A DNA stretch of 64,000 nt from Leifsonia sp. 466MF (GCF_900100265.1 NZ_LT629696.1:3224001-3288000), one strand, 5' to 3'; numbered from the stretch's first letter, positions 9,084 through 17,958 are shown. The notes: a model not told the origin generated them from the letters alone. Program-made: numbers and translations.

Positions 9084-10442
9084 CTACTTGTTGACGGAGA
9101 AGCCCTGCTGGGTCCCGTAGCTGACCAGCGCCTTCTGCCAGGCGTCGAGCCCGGCGGAGAGATCGCCCTTCGCGGCGAGCGCCTTGCCCATCGTCTCGGT
9201 GTAGCTCGAGTAGGCGTAGTCCATGTAGGGCAGCCAGTCGAACTTGGTGTCGACGGTGGTGGAGATGTTCGCGAACAGCTTGTTGACCTCCTGGCCGCCG
9301 TAGAACTCGGCCTTCTGGTCGACGAACGCCGGGTCCTTCAGCGTGGAGTTCAGCGTCGGGAACAGGAACTGCTTGTTGGCGAACATCAGCGTCGACTCCG
9401 GGTCGTTGTTGATGAACTTCGCCAGCTCGTACGCCGCGATCGGGTTCTTCGTGGTCTTCAGGACCGCATCGGAGGACCCGCCCCAGTTGCCCGAGGCCGG
9501 CTTCGTTCCGGGTGTCTGCGGCAGCTCGGCCGCACGCCAGAGTCCGGAGGTCTTGGCCGCGGTGCCCTGGAGGAACACCGGAGCCCACGCCGCGGTCAGC
9601 CAGCCGGCGTACTTGCCGTTGGCGAGACCCTGGTACCAGCTGTCGGTGAAGTCCGGATCGGTGGAGACGTATCCCTTCTGGATGAGGTCCTGCCAGTACG
9701 ACGCGACCTTCTTGGCCTCTGCGCTGTTGACGTCGACCGTGACGCCCTTCTTGCCGTCGTAGCCGAACGGCTTCACGCCGGCCTGCCAGAGGAGGCCGAG
9801 CATCTGGCCCGCCTGGCTGGAGGCGAGGTTCGACATGTAGACGCCGGTCTTCTCCTTCACCGTCGCGGCGTCGGTCGCGTACTGGTCCCACGTGGTCGGG
9901 GGCGTGGTGACGCCGGCCTTGTCGAGGATGTCCTTGCGGTACAGGTTGCCCATCGGGCCCGAGTCCTGCGGCACGGCGTAAACGCCGTTGTTCTGCTTCA
10001 CCTGGTTCCACACCCACGGCACGTACTGGTCGCCGAGGTCGTTCGCGCCGTACGGCGTGAGGTTCAGGAGGCTGTCGGTGACGGTGAACGATGAGATGTA
10101 CTGGAACTCGATCTGCGCGACGTCCGGGGCACCCTTTCCCGCCTTCAGTGCCGTTCGCAGCTTCTGGTAGTGCGGAGCGCCCTGGCCGACGTTCTCGACT
10201 TTGACCTTGATCGCGGGGTACTTCTTCTCGAAGAGCGCGACCTCGTTCTTGATGTCGGGCACCCACGTCCAGAAGGTGAGGGTGGTCGGCGTCTTCATCG
10301 CCTTGTCGATGTCGGACTGCGAGACCGGCTTGGTGTTGTCGGCGGTCCCGCCTCCACCGCCGGTGCAGCCGGTCAGCACGAGGGCGACGGCCAGGAGGCC
10401 GGTGCCCAGCGCCACTGCTGTTCTCGGTGCTTTCTTCCTCAT
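9084..10442 (-). CDS. Extracellular sugar-binding lipoprotein of the galactoside ABC importer
   Basis: 452 residues. A basic start (MRKKAPR), a hydrophobic stretch and a lipobox LVLTGC at about residue 24-29 indicate a lipid-anchored solute-binding protein. The mature part has the family-1 binding-protein fold (SBP_bac_1: TLTFWTWVPDIKNEVALFEKKY near the N-terminus and later WAPVFLQG). The ATG at 10442 is preferred because the next upstream ATG would place charged residues before the signal peptide. It lies 29 bases after the upstream GH42 and 70 bases before the first permease. Confidence 0.93.
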   Translation of the reverse strand: MRKKAPRTAVALGTGLLAVALVLTGCTGGGGGTADNTKPVSQSDIDKAMKTPTTLTFWTWVPDIKNEVALFEKKYPAIKVKVENVGQGAPHYQKLRTALKAGKGAPDVAQIEFQYISSFTVTDSLLNLTPYGANDLGDQYVPWVWNQVKQNNGVYAVPQDSGPMGNLYRKDILDKAGVTTPPTTWDQYATDAATVKEKTGVYMSNLASSQAGQMLGLLWQAGVKPFGYDGKKGVTVDVNSAEAKKVASYWQDLIQKGYVSTDPDFTDSWYQGLANGKYAGWLTAAWAPVFLQGTAAKTSGLWRAAELPQTPGTKPASGNWGGSSDAVLKTTKNPIAAYELAKFINNDPESTLMFANKQFLFPTLNSTLKDPAFVDQKAEFYGGQEVNKLFANISTTVDTKFDWLPYMDYAYSSYTETMGKALAAKGDLSAGLDAWQKALVSYGTQQGFSVNK

Positions 10443-10471
10443 GAGCGTTCTCTTTCTCTTGGTGTTCCCGG

Positions 10472-12574
10472 TCACGCCTGTGAACCGGCGACCTCGAACA
10501 CGGCGACGCCGCGCGGTTCGAGGGTGAAACGGGACCCGGCGGCGAACCGCTCGCCGGTGTCCAGGTGGATGCTGTCCGCCGGCACGGTGACCACATGCTC
10601 GGTCGCGGACCAGTTGTGCACGAAGGCGACGTCCTGGCCGCCGGTGCGCCCGGTGCTGACGGTGACGGGCGACGCGGTCTGCCAGCGCGCGGCGGCGGTC
10701 TCGGGGACCAGCCAGCGAGCGAGGCTGCGGGCGAGCTCCCGGTTGGGGACCGTTCCGACGTAGGTCACGCGCCCCGCACCGAACGGCGTGGTCGTGATGG
10801 CCGCGTCGGCTCCGAGCTCGGTGGGCTCGTACGACACGAGCGTTGTGGCCCCTTCGACGTTGAGCACGTCGACCCAGGCCGTCGCCTGCGCGCCCGGCTC
10901 GAGGTCGAATCCTTCGTCTGCGGCCGTGACCGCCAGCGGCTCGGCGAGGTTGCTGTACTCGTCGTACCAGACGCCGGCGGCGTCATGCAGCCGATCGGGA
11001 GCGACAGCGCGGCGGGCACGGGCGAGCTCATCGCCGTACCCGGTCCGGATGCCCAGCACGAGGTGTCCGCCCGCTTCGGCGTAGGCGCGCAACGCATCGA
11101 GGGTCGCGTCGTCGGCGACGTACTCGGCGGCAGCGACGAGGATGGGATGCTCGGCGACGAGGTCGGCCGCGGACCGCTGTACGAACTGCCGGGTGTGCTG
11201 CACGCGGACCTGCGCGCCGACCTCGCTGAAGCCGCGGTAGAACGCATCGACGATGCGGGCGTAGGAGGTGCCGTCCGGTCCTCCGTCGTCGGTCGCGAGC
11301 GGCGGATACGTCTCGAACGACCACAGGGTGTCCGTGGAGTGCAGCATGAGCACGTCCGCATCCGGCACGAACCCGTCGAGCGCGTCGCCCAGCCGCTGCA
11401 GGCTCGCGCCCAGTTCGGCGACCTCGCGGTAGATGCGGCCGGGCACCTGGCTGTGCGGGAGGACGCCGCCCCAGTAGGTCTCCACCCCGAAGTGGAGGGT
11501 GTGCCAGTGCCAGTACTCGATCATCCGGGCGCCGCGGCTGATCAGCGCATACGCTGCCTGCTTGATCTGGCCGGGGAACGGCGGCTGGTTCTGCCACGGT
11601 CCGCCGATCGACTGCGCGTTGGTCTCGGTGACGAGGAACCGCTCCTGCGCCGACGAGAAGGCGCGGTCGCCCCACTGGAACAGCGCCCACGGGCCTGTGT
11701 GCCACCACTGGGCGCGGCGTGGGAGGTCGACGTCGGCCGAGAGGCCGTCCTGCATCAGGTAGTAGGGGTTGCCCGCGGTGATGTCGAGGGAGGAGACGAG
11801 CTCGTCGTCGGAGATCTGCGGCCGGGAGTACGAGATGCAGGTCGTGACGAACTGGTCGTCCCTGGCGTACTCGCGCACGATCTCGGCCTGCCACGCGATG
11901 AGGTCGGTGGCCTGCTCGCCCTGGAACCGGCGCCACTCCAGCTGGTACTGCGGCATCAGGTTGCCGCCCGGGCGCCACAGCTCCGACCACTCGGCGATGC
12001 GGTGCGACCAGTAGACGAGCCCCCACTCGTCGTTGAGGCGCTCCACCGTGCCGTAGCGCCTCCGGAGCCAGGAGACGAACGCCTGGAAGGTCGTCTCGTT
12101 GTGCGGGAGGTTGTTACCCGGCTCGTTATCCACCTGCCAGCCGATCACGGCCGGGTGGTCGGCATAGCGCGCGACCACCTTCCGGATGATGCGCTCGGCG
12201 TACCAGCGGTAGACGGTCGACGACTGGTCCATCTCCTGGCGGGCTCCCCAGCCGATGGCGTGCCCGCGCCCGTCGATCGCCGCGATCTCGGGGTGGAGCG
12301 TCTGCAGCCACGGCGGGATGGCGTAGGTCGGCGTCCCGAGGATGACCGCGATGCCGCGGGCGTGGGCTCCGTCGAGCACCGGCTGCAACCAGTCGAGGTC
12401 GAACTCGCCGTTCCGCGGCTCCCAGGTGGACCACACCGACTCGCCGACCCGGATGACGGTGAACCCCGCCTCCGACATCAGGTCGAGGTCACGATCGAGC
12501 GTCCCCTCCTGCTGGTACTCGGCGTAGTAGGCGGCTCCGAAGAGCACACCGGGGAACGGGGGGTTCTGCGTCAT
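10472..12574 (-). CDS. GH42 beta-galactosidase (cysteine-free type)
   Basis: 700 residues from an ATG with GGAAGG upstream. It contains GAAYYAEYQQ at the start, the acid/base Glu151 in WQVDNEPGNN and the nucleophile Glu317 in LVTETNAQS. Unlike the second GH42 in this operon it lacks the zinc-binding cysteine cluster, so it belongs to a different GH42 subgroup, and the two probably differ in linkage or chain-length preference. There is no signal peptide, so it is cytoplasmic. It is the first gene after the double palindrome and leads the operon. Confidence 0.93.
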   Translation of the reverse strand: MTQNPPFPGVLFGAAYYAEYQQEGTLDRDLDLMSEAGFTVIRVGESVWSTWEPRNGEFDLDWLQPVLDGAHARGIAVILGTPTYAIPPWLQTLHPEIAAIDGRGHAIGWGARQEMDQSSTVYRWYAERIIRKVVARYADHPAVIGWQVDNEPGNNLPHNETTFQAFVSWLRRRYGTVERLNDEWGLVYWSHRIAEWSELWRPGGNLMPQYQLEWRRFQGEQATDLIAWQAEIVREYARDDQFVTTCISYSRPQISDDELVSSLDITAGNPYYLMQDGLSADVDLPRRAQWWHTGPWALFQWGDRAFSSAQERFLVTETNAQSIGGPWQNQPPFPGQIKQAAYALISRGARMIEYWHWHTLHFGVETYWGGVLPHSQVPGRIYREVAELGASLQRLGDALDGFVPDADVLMLHSTDTLWSFETYPPLATDDGGPDGTSYARIVDAFYRGFSEVGAQVRVQHTRQFVQRSAADLVAEHPILVAAAEYVADDATLDALRAYAEAGGHLVLGIRTGYGDELARARRAVAPDRLHDAAGVWYDEYSNLAEPLAVTAADEGFDLEPGAQATAWVDVLNVEGATTLVSYEPTELGADAAITTTPFGAGRVTYVGTVPNRELARSLARWLVPETAAARWQTASPVTVSTGRTGGQDVAFVHNWSATEHVVTVPADSIHLDTGERFAAGSRFTLEPRGVAVFEVAGSQA

Positions 12575-12607
12575 CGTCGACCTTCCGCATCGTTGCGTCC
12601 TGCTGTG

Positions 12608-12621
12608 TGTTGTCGACAACA
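12608..12621. promoter_or_regulatory. LacI-type operator O1, TGTTGTCGACAACA
   Basis: A perfect 14-base palindrome 34 bases before the GH42 start. It matches the core of a second palindrome with centres exactly 35 bases apart. CG-centred palindromes like this are typical LacI-family operators, and a LacI gene lies directly upstream. Confidence 0.75.
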
Positions 12622-12641
12622 TCCTGCAGCGGGTTCACTCG

Positions 12642-12657
12642 ATGTTGTCGACAACAT
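12642..12657. promoter_or_regulatory. LacI-type operator O2, ATGTTGTCGACAACAT
   Basis: A perfect 16-base palindrome containing the same 14-base core as O1. The two sites bracket the likely promoter of the galactoside operon, giving an arrangement in which repression can block both polymerase binding and clearance. It is probably bound by the LacI protein encoded at 12717-13715. Confidence 0.75.
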
Positions 12658-12716
12658 TTCCTGGTCGCGATGCTACACAGACCGGCGCTCGGCGCACAAC
12701 CACCGAGACCGGATGG

Positions 12717-13715
12717 TTACTTTCCGGCTGTCGGCGCTTCGGCCGTCGAGCCCCTCTGCACCAGCTCCGGCAGGCGGTAGCCCGGCACGTCGGCTGTGTC
12801 TGCACCCTCGATCTTCGCGATCAGCACGTTCATCAGGTACGCGCCCTCGCCCTCGAAATCGAGGCGGATGGTCGACAGCGACGGCAGGTGGAAGCGCGAC
12901 TCGGGGGCGTCGTCCATCCCGATCACGCTCACGTCGTCCGGCACCCGGCGGCCGCGCTCGGCCAGGCCGAAGATCAGTCCGATCGCCATGCTGTCGTTGG
13001 CGAGGGCGACCGCGGTCACGTCGTCCGGCAGCTGCTGCGCGGCGCGGTAGCCGGCCTCGGCCGACCAGTCGCCCTCGTACTCCCACACCACATCGAGGTC
13101 TCGTTCCGCAGCCACGGCGAAGAAGCCGCTGCGCCGCTCCCCCGCCGCGATCCAGACATCCGGCCCGTTCACGAAGGCGACGCGGCGATGCCCGAGGTCG
13201 GCGAGATGCGCCGCCGCGAGCCGGCCGGGATGTGCTCGCGGGTTGGTGCCGGAGGACGAGAGCCCCTCCCCCGAGTCGATCGAGATCGGAACGTCGAGTC
13301 CGCGATTGGCGACGGCCTCGCGCACCACGTCGGTCTGGGCCGTCGCGAAGACACCCGCGATCTGGTGCTCCATCACCACATCCAGTGCCGCATCGACCGA
13401 GTCGGCGTCCTCCCCGTCCATCGACGCGATGTCGAGCACGTAGCCGCGGCTCCGCGCCGCGGTCGTCGCGCCGGCGATGATGCGCCCGGGGCCGGAGAGC
13501 TCCATTCGGTGGGCGAGGATGCCGATCCGGTTGGACTGCCGCGAGCGCAGCCAGCGGGCGGCGCCGTTCGGCCGGTAGTTCAGTTCGTCGATCGCGGCTT
13601 GGACTTTCTCCCGCGTCGCGGGCCGGATCCCCTCGAAGCCGTTGAGGAACCGGGTGACCGTCTGGTGCGAGACCCCCGCGTGGCGTGCCACATCGTAGAT
13701 GGTGGCGCGTTTCAT
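12717..13715 (-). CDS. LacI-family repressor of the galactoside operon
   Basis: 332 residues from ATG MKRATIYDVARHAGVSHQTV. The helix-turn-helix covers residues 5-30; the effector domain follows, with VSVIGMDDAPESRFHLPSLS near the C-terminus. It is transcribed in the same direction as, and immediately upstream of, the GH42/ABC operon, separated by a gap holding two palindromes. No ribosome site precedes the ATG, but TACACT lies seven bases upstream, which fits a leaderless transcript. Inducer likely a galactoside; this is inference from the neighbours. Confidence 0.93.
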   Translation of the reverse strand: MKRATIYDVARHAGVSHQTVTRFLNGFEGIRPATREKVQAAIDELNYRPNGAARWLRSRQSNRIGILAHRMELSGPGRIIAGATTAARSRGYVLDIASMDGEDADSVDAALDVVMEHQIAGVFATAQTDVVREAVANRGLDVPISIDSGEGLSSSGTNPRAHPGRLAAAHLADLGHRRVAFVNGPDVWIAAGERRSGFFAVAAERDLDVVWEYEGDWSAEAGYRAAQQLPDDVTAVALANDSMAIGLIFGLAERGRRVPDDVSVIGMDDAPESRFHLPSLSTIRLDFEGEGAYLMNVLIAKIEGADTADVPGYRLPELVQRGSTAEAPTAGK

Positions 13716-13755
13716 GGAATGAAGTGTAGCCACACCGCGCGAGGGCCCCGTCCGG

Positions 13756-14439
13756 TCAGTACTCGATGCGCCCGAAGCGGTTGTGGAACTCGCCGGTCGG
13801 GCCATCCGGACCGAGGGTGGCCAGCGCGACCGTGGCGTCCGTCCCCTCCTGGACGGTCTGATGCCCGCTGTACCCGTTGAACTCCGTCGCGGTGTAGCCC
13901 GGATCGCTCGCGTTCACCCGGAAGCCGGGCAGTCCCTTGGCGTACTGCACGGTCAGGGCGATGACCGCCGCCTTGGATGCCGCGTAGGCGATGCCGAGCA
14001 CCGGATGCTCGTCGTGCCCGGGCGTCGACAGCCAGCGCGGCCAGCCCACTCCCGAGGCGACGTTCACGATGACCGGCGCCGCCGAGCGGCGCAGCAGGGG
14101 GAGGCAGGCCTGGGTGACCCGGGCGACGCCGACGACGTTCGTGTCGAGCGTCTGCCGCATCGCCTCGATGTCGAGGTCGTCGGCACCCTGCCGTCGGCCG
14201 CCGAGCACGCCGGCGTTGTTGACCAGCACATCCAGTTCCGGCAGGGAGGCGACCGCCGCATCCACACTGGCCTGGTCGGTGACATCGAGGGCCAGCGGGA
14301 TGGCGCCCAGCGCTCGCGCCTCGTCTCCTGCCGCGATATCGCGCATCCCGGCGTAGACCGTGTGCCCGGCTTCGATGAGTCGGCGGGCGGTCTCGAGGCC
14401 GAGGCTGCGGTTGGCTCCTGTGATCAGTGTCGTCGTCAT
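13756..14439 (-). CDS. Short-chain dehydrogenase/reductase (SDR)
   Basis: 227 residues beginning MTTTLITGANRSLGLETARR. The TGxxxxxG cofactor loop is TGANRSLG, the NNAG motif is LVNNAGVLGG, and the catalytic YxxxK is YAASK around residue 156. It is an NAD(P)-dependent classical SDR. It has a good AGGATCGAGG ribosome site and is divergent from an XRE/MmyB regulator, a common pairing in actinobacteria in which the regulator controls the SDR. The longer in-frame reading to 15090 runs antisense through the regulator and is not used. Confidence 0.92.
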   Translation of the reverse strand: MTTTLITGANRSLGLETARRLIEAGHTVYAGMRDIAAGDEARALGAIPLALDVTDQASVDAAVASLPELDVLVNNAGVLGGRRQGADDLDIEAMRQTLDTNVVGVARVTQACLPLLRRSAAPVIVNVASGVGWPRWLSTPGHDEHPVLGIAYAASKAAVIALTVQYAKGLPGFRVNASDPGYTATEFNGYSGHQTVQEGTDATVALATLGPDGPTGEFHNRFGRIEY

Positions 14440-14541
14440 GACCTCGATCCTGTGCGCCCGCCGCGGGGATGCCCAGGCACCGGTCTTCGGGGGTACCGGC
14501 AGTACCAGGGTCGGGCGGGCGACCGGACGTACGATGAGGCC

Positions 14542-15381
14542 ATGAGCGAGTTCGCGGCGGTGCTGCGGTCGTGGCGCGACCGGGTCGACCCGGTCGAGGT
14601 GGGGCTCCCCGCCGGCCCGGGCCGACGGACGCCGGGCCTGCGCCGCGAAGAGCTCGCCGCCCTCGCCGGCGTGAGCGTCGACTACATCGTGCGTCTGGAG
14701 CAGGGTCGCGCGACGAACCCGTCGCCCCAGCTGCTCAGCGCGCTCGCCCGCGCTCTGCGGCTCTCCGCCGAGGAACGCGACCACCTGTTCCGGGTGGCCG
14801 GTGCGGCGTCGTCGCCGGCGGGCAGCATCCCGAGGCACCTCACGCCGGGCGTGCAGCGCATCCTCGACCGGATCGGGGATGTGCCGCTCGCGGTGTTCAC
14901 GGCGTCGTGGGACTTCCTCGTCTGGAACCCGTTGTGGGCGGCGCTGCTGAAGGATCCGTCGGAGATGACGGGACTGGACCGCAATCTGGTCTGGCGGCAC
15001 TTCACCCACGGCCACTCGGGGGTCGAGTTCGACGACATCCACGCCGAGGAGTTCTCGGCCGACCTCGTCGCCGACCTCCGCCAGGCGCACGGCCGCTACC
15101 CCGCCGACCGGGACCTCGAACGCGTGATCGGCCGGCTACGTGCCGCCTCGCCCGACTTCGAGCGCCGCTGGGCCACGGCCCGCGTGGCCGCGCACCGTTC
15201 GAGCAGGAAGACGATGACCGACACGATCGTCGGCCCGATCACCGTCGACTGCGACGTGCTGACCGTGCCCGACGGGGACCTCCGCATCGTCGTCTACACC
15301 GCAGTGCCGGGCAGCGAGGATGCGGCCAAGCTCGACCTGCTGCGCGTCGCGGGTGTGGAGCGGTTCGCCCCCGCGCCCTGA
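14542..15381 (+). CDS. XRE-family regulator with MmyB-like ligand-binding domain
   Basis: 279 residues. The N-terminus holds an XRE helix-turn-helix (TPGLRREELAALAGVSVDYI then VRLEQGRATNPSPQLLSALA), followed from about residue 100 by the MmyB-like PAS-type domain (FTASWDFLVWNPLWAALL, then RNLVWRHFT). The ATG at 14542 directly follows TACGAT plus six bases, suggesting a leaderless transcript. It is divergent from the SDR at 14439, which it probably regulates. Effector unknown, perhaps a fatty-acid-like ligand as proposed for the family. Confidence 0.92.
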   Translation: MSEFAAVLRSWRDRVDPVEVGLPAGPGRRTPGLRREELAALAGVSVDYIVRLEQGRATNPSPQLLSALARALRLSAEERDHLFRVAGAASSPAGSIPRHLTPGVQRILDRIGDVPLAVFTASWDFLVWNPLWAALLKDPSEMTGLDRNLVWRHFTHGHSGVEFDDIHAEEFSADLVADLRQAHGRYPADRDLERVIGRLRAASPDFERRWATARVAAHRSSRKTMTDTIVGPITVDCDVLTVPDGDLRIVVYTAVPGSEDAAKLDLLRVAGVERFAPAP

Positions 15382-15387
15382 CCTCCC

Positions 15388-15450
15388 CCGAGATTCGTGC
15401 CGAATGTGCGCTTTGCGGCGCTCAAAGCGCACATTCGGCACGAATCTCGG
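15388..15450. repeat. Perfect 28-bp inverted repeat hairpin between convergent genes
   Basis: Arms 15388-15415 and 15423-15450 are exact reverse complements, with a seven-base loop. It sits six bases after the XRE stop and just before the stop of the convergent phosphotransferase. It could terminate both transcripts, but the stem is far longer than a normal terminator and shares the ATTCGGCACGAAT-type core with elements near 32 kb, so it also looks like a dispersed palindromic unit. Confidence 0.85.
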
Positions 15451-15458
15451 CCCGGGTT

Positions 15459-16202
15459 TTACAGGGTGCGTGCCCATACGTCGCGGTGAGTGGTCACGTA
15501 GCGGGTCACCGCCTGCCAGTGCGCTCCGTGCCCGGTCTCGTACATCGTCGCCCACGGCTCCCGACCCGCGCGGTTCGACGTGTGGAGCAGGTCGTACATC
15601 GCCTGCGTTCTACGGCCCATCTCGGTCGGGAGGTTGGCGCGCAGACTCTTGTCGGCGCCGTACCCGTCGACGAATGCCGCGAGCGCCCGGGCGGAGTCCT
15701 CGGGGGCGCGGGCCGCGTCGTTGAGCGTGAACGCCTGGGCGGCGTAGGCCAGATCCCAGAGGCGGGTGCTGGGGGCGGAGGCGTCCCAGTCGATGAACAG
15801 CCAGCGGTCGCCCACCATCAGGTTCCACGGGGCCAGGTCGTTGTGGCAGACGAGCTCTGCGGCAGGTGCAGGGATCGCCGTCTCCCAGACCGCATGCGGC
15901 GGCGGGACGAACGCGGCGCTGGCGTCGTGGATGGCGCGGACCATCTCCCCGACCCGATGCAGCTCGGACAGGGTGAGCGGGTCCGCATCCATCGCCAGAC
16001 GGCCCGGCACGAACTCCTGGACCTGTCGCCCCTCGTCGTCGCGGCCCAGCGGGGCGGGCGCATCCACACCGGACTCCCGCAGGTGCTCGACGAACGACAC
16101 GACGCTCGGCGTCGCCGCCGTCCACGGCTTGCGGACGGTGTCGCCGATGCGCACCACCGCGCCCCCGGCGTTTCCCCCGGCGAGCGCCTCTTCCCGTTCC
16201 AC
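15459..16202 (-). CDS. Aminoglycoside-phosphotransferase-like kinase (APH family)
   Basis: 247 residues. The catalytic loop CHNDLAPWNLM (His120, Asp122, Asn127) and metal site FIDWDAS (Asp138) define the APH/choline kinase fold (PF01636). Such proteins transfer ATP phosphate to small hydroxyl compounds; in environmental actinobacteria the substrate is usually unknown and the presence of this fold alone does not show antibiotic resistance. It is divergent from a small membrane protein and converges on the XRE gene across a long hairpin. Confidence 0.85.
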   Translation of the reverse strand: MEREEALAGGNAGGAVVRIGDTVRKPWTAATPSVVSFVEHLRESGVDAPAPLGRDDEGRQVQEFVPGRLAMDADPLTLSELHRVGEMVRAIHDASAAFVPPPHAVWETAIPAPAAELVCHNDLAPWNLMVGDRWLFIDWDASAPSTRLWDLAYAAQAFTLNDAARAPEDSARALAAFVDGYGADKSLRANLPTEMGRRTQAMYDLLHTSNRAGREPWATMYETGHGAHWQAVTRYVTTHRDVWARTL

Positions 16203-16258
16203 ACGTCGAGGCTAGCCGCCCCTGGCGACCCACCCCTCCCCACCGCCATACTGACCGG

Positions 16259-16525
16259 ATGAGCAGCGCGGGGAACACCGGCCGGGATGACGAGAACCGT
16301 CTGACGCGGTTCCTGAAACGCAAGTGGCTGGCGATCGTCCTCATCCTGCTGTTGGTGATCGTGGCCGTGCAGAACCTCGTCGGCGGCGACCGTGCGACCA
16401 TCTTCGTGCTGTGGACGCAGGTTCAGGTGCCGACCTGGCTGCTGGTGGTGCTCGTCTTCCTGATCGGCGGAGTCGTCGGCTGGGTGCTCGCGCGCAACCG
16501 TGCGGCCAGGCGCGCGCGGCGCTGA
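16259..16525 (+). CDS. Small LapA-like (DUF1049) membrane protein
   Basis: 88 residues with two membrane segments (about 24-42 and 57-80) and basic flanks, ending RNRAARRARR. The layout, including FVLWTQVQVPTWLLVVLVFLIG, matches the LapA/DUF1049 domain found in many actinobacterial small membrane proteins. Role in this organism unknown; in other bacteria LapA helps lipopolysaccharide assembly, which does not apply to a Gram-positive cell. Confidence 0.75.
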   Translation: MSSAGNTGRDDENRLTRFLKRKWLAIVLILLLVIVAVQNLVGGDRATIFVLWTQVQVPTWLLVVLVFLIGGVVGWVLARNRAARRARR

Positions 16526-16590
16526 GGCGTTTTTCGCCAGAACACGGCCGTTTCCTCGCTTTCTGCGGACCTGGGAGCGATGATGACTGC

Positions 16591-17133
16591 GTGGATGACA
16601 CCGAGCGTTCACTCGTCGGCGCCCTGCATGCCGGCGATGTGTCCGCGATCGAGCTGTTGTACCAGCGCTGGGGACGGCTGGTCTACACGCTCGCGCTGCG
16701 CTCGCTCGGCAACGTCGCCGACGCCGAGGACGTGACGCAGCAGGTGTTCGTCGCCGCCTGGCAGGGACGCGCGGGATTCGATCCGGAGCGCGCGAAGCTC
16801 AGTACGTGGCTGATGGCGATCACCCGCCACAAGATCGTCGACGCCTACGAGGCGCGGGCGAAACGTCAGCGCGAACTGGAGGCCTTCATGGAGAGCGTCT
16901 ACCTCCAGTCGCTCAGCTGGACGGACGAGATCGCCGACAGCGTCGCCATGAGCCAGGAGCTCGACCAGCTGGAGCCGGTGGCGCAGCAGATCATGCGGCT
17001 CGCCTTCTACGATCGGCTGACCCATACGCAGATCGCGGCGAAACTCGACCTTCCGTTGGGTACGGTCAAGAGTCATATCCGGCGCAGCCTCCTCCGGCTG
17101 CGGGCACGGTTGGAGGACGCGGATGACGCATAG
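16591..17133 (+). CDS. sigK: ECF RNA polymerase sigma factor, SigK-like
   Basis: 180 residues from GTG at 16591; no in-frame ATG exists before the domain, and GGGAG lies 13 bases upstream. Region 2 spans about 20-85 (AEDVTQQVFVAAWQ) and region 4 about 115-175 (RLTHTQIAAKLDLPLGTVKS). It overlaps the RskA-type anti-sigma gene by 11 bases, so the two are coupled. A membrane RskA partner is what defines the SigK group. Likely targets are the two DUF4397 genes at 18027 and 23664, whose upstream regions share a SigK-like promoter. Confidence 0.85.
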   Translation: MDDTERSLVGALHAGDVSAIELLYQRWGRLVYTLALRSLGNVADAEDVTQQVFVAAWQGRAGFDPERAKLSTWLMAITRHKIVDAYEARAKRQRELEAFMESVYLQSLSWTDEIADSVAMSQELDQLEPVAQQIMRLAFYDRLTHTQIAAKLDLPLGTVKSHIRRSLLRLRARLEDADDA

Positions 17134-17893
17134 CGACCCGGATGTCCTCGCGATGCTCGCCCTCGGCGAGACCGACATCGACGCGAGAGACGTCGACCAC
17201 GTGATGACCTGCCCGCAGTGCAGGACGGAGCTGGAGCGCCTGACGCGTGTGACGCGTGCGGCGCGTGAGAACGGCCCGGTCGACTTCGCCCTGCAGGAGC
17301 CCTCTCCCCGCGTGTGGGAGAACATCAGCGCGCAGCTGACACTCGACCCGCCCGCGACCTCCAGCGTGGCGGCCGACGACGGCATCCCCTCGGCCACTCG
17401 GGCTGATGCTTCCCCGACCCGGGATGTCGCCCCGCGTCGCCGGGGACGCGGCCGTCGTCGCTGGCCGTACCTGGTCTCCGCCGCAGCGGTCGTGCTCGTC
17501 GCCGTCGCTGTGGCTCTCGTCGTGTTCATCCGTCCGGCGCCCCAGGTGGAGGCGCAGGCCACGCTGGCCGGACTGCCCGCGTGGTCGACCTCCAACGGTC
17601 AGGCCACCATGGAGCGGGAGCCCGACGGCACGACGGTCCTGGCGGTCGAGCTGGACTCCCCGGCCGTGCACTCCCCGGGCACCGCGTACCGCGAGGTGTG
17701 GCTGATGAACAGCGACCTCACGAAGGCGATCAGCGTCGGACTCCTGGATGGAGGCACGGGTCGCTTCGTGATGCCGCCCAACATCGCCGCCGCCGACTAC
17801 CCGGTCGTCGACATCTCGCAGCAGCCGCTCAACGGCGATCCGGCGCACTCGGGCGACAGCATCGTCCGGGGCACCCTGTCCGCGGCACGCTGA
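17123..17893 (+). CDS. rskA: Anti-sigma-K factor, RskA family
   Basis: 256 residues. The N-terminal zinc-anti-sigma motif HxxxCxxC is HVMTCPQC (His26, Cys30, Cys33). A single membrane segment runs about 113-135. The extracytoplasmic C-terminal RskA domain carries the typical YREVWLMNSD and ISVGLLDG stretches. It holds the sigma factor at the membrane until proteolysis releases it. Overlap of the ATG with the end of the sigma gene supports stoichiometric expression. Confidence 0.9.
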   Translation: MTHSDPDVLAMLALGETDIDARDVDHVMTCPQCRTELERLTRVTRAARENGPVDFALQEPSPRVWENISAQLTLDPPATSSVAADDGIPSATRADASPTRDVAPRRRGRGRRRWPYLVSAAAVVLVAVAVALVVFIRPAPQVEAQATLAGLPAWSTSNGQATMEREPDGTTVLAVELDSPAVHSPGTAYREVWLMNSDLTKAISVGLLDGGTGRFVMPPNIAAADYPVVDISQQPLNGDPAHSGDSIVRGTLSAAR

Positions 17894-17958
17894 CCCGGCC
17901 CAGCTCCGCTTCCTCTGTTTCCTCCGGTTCCCCCGCGAATCCGTAGGAGGTGCATCCG

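Noticed and set aside
13756..15090. 444-codon reading that extends the SDR upstream
   Set aside because: The first 217 codons are antisense to the XRE regulator; the SDR begins at MTTTLITGANRS with its own ribosome site.
15459..16202. Aminoglycoside resistance gene
   Set aside because: The APH fold is clear, but no feature ties it to a known resistance enzyme; environmental members have diverse substrates.
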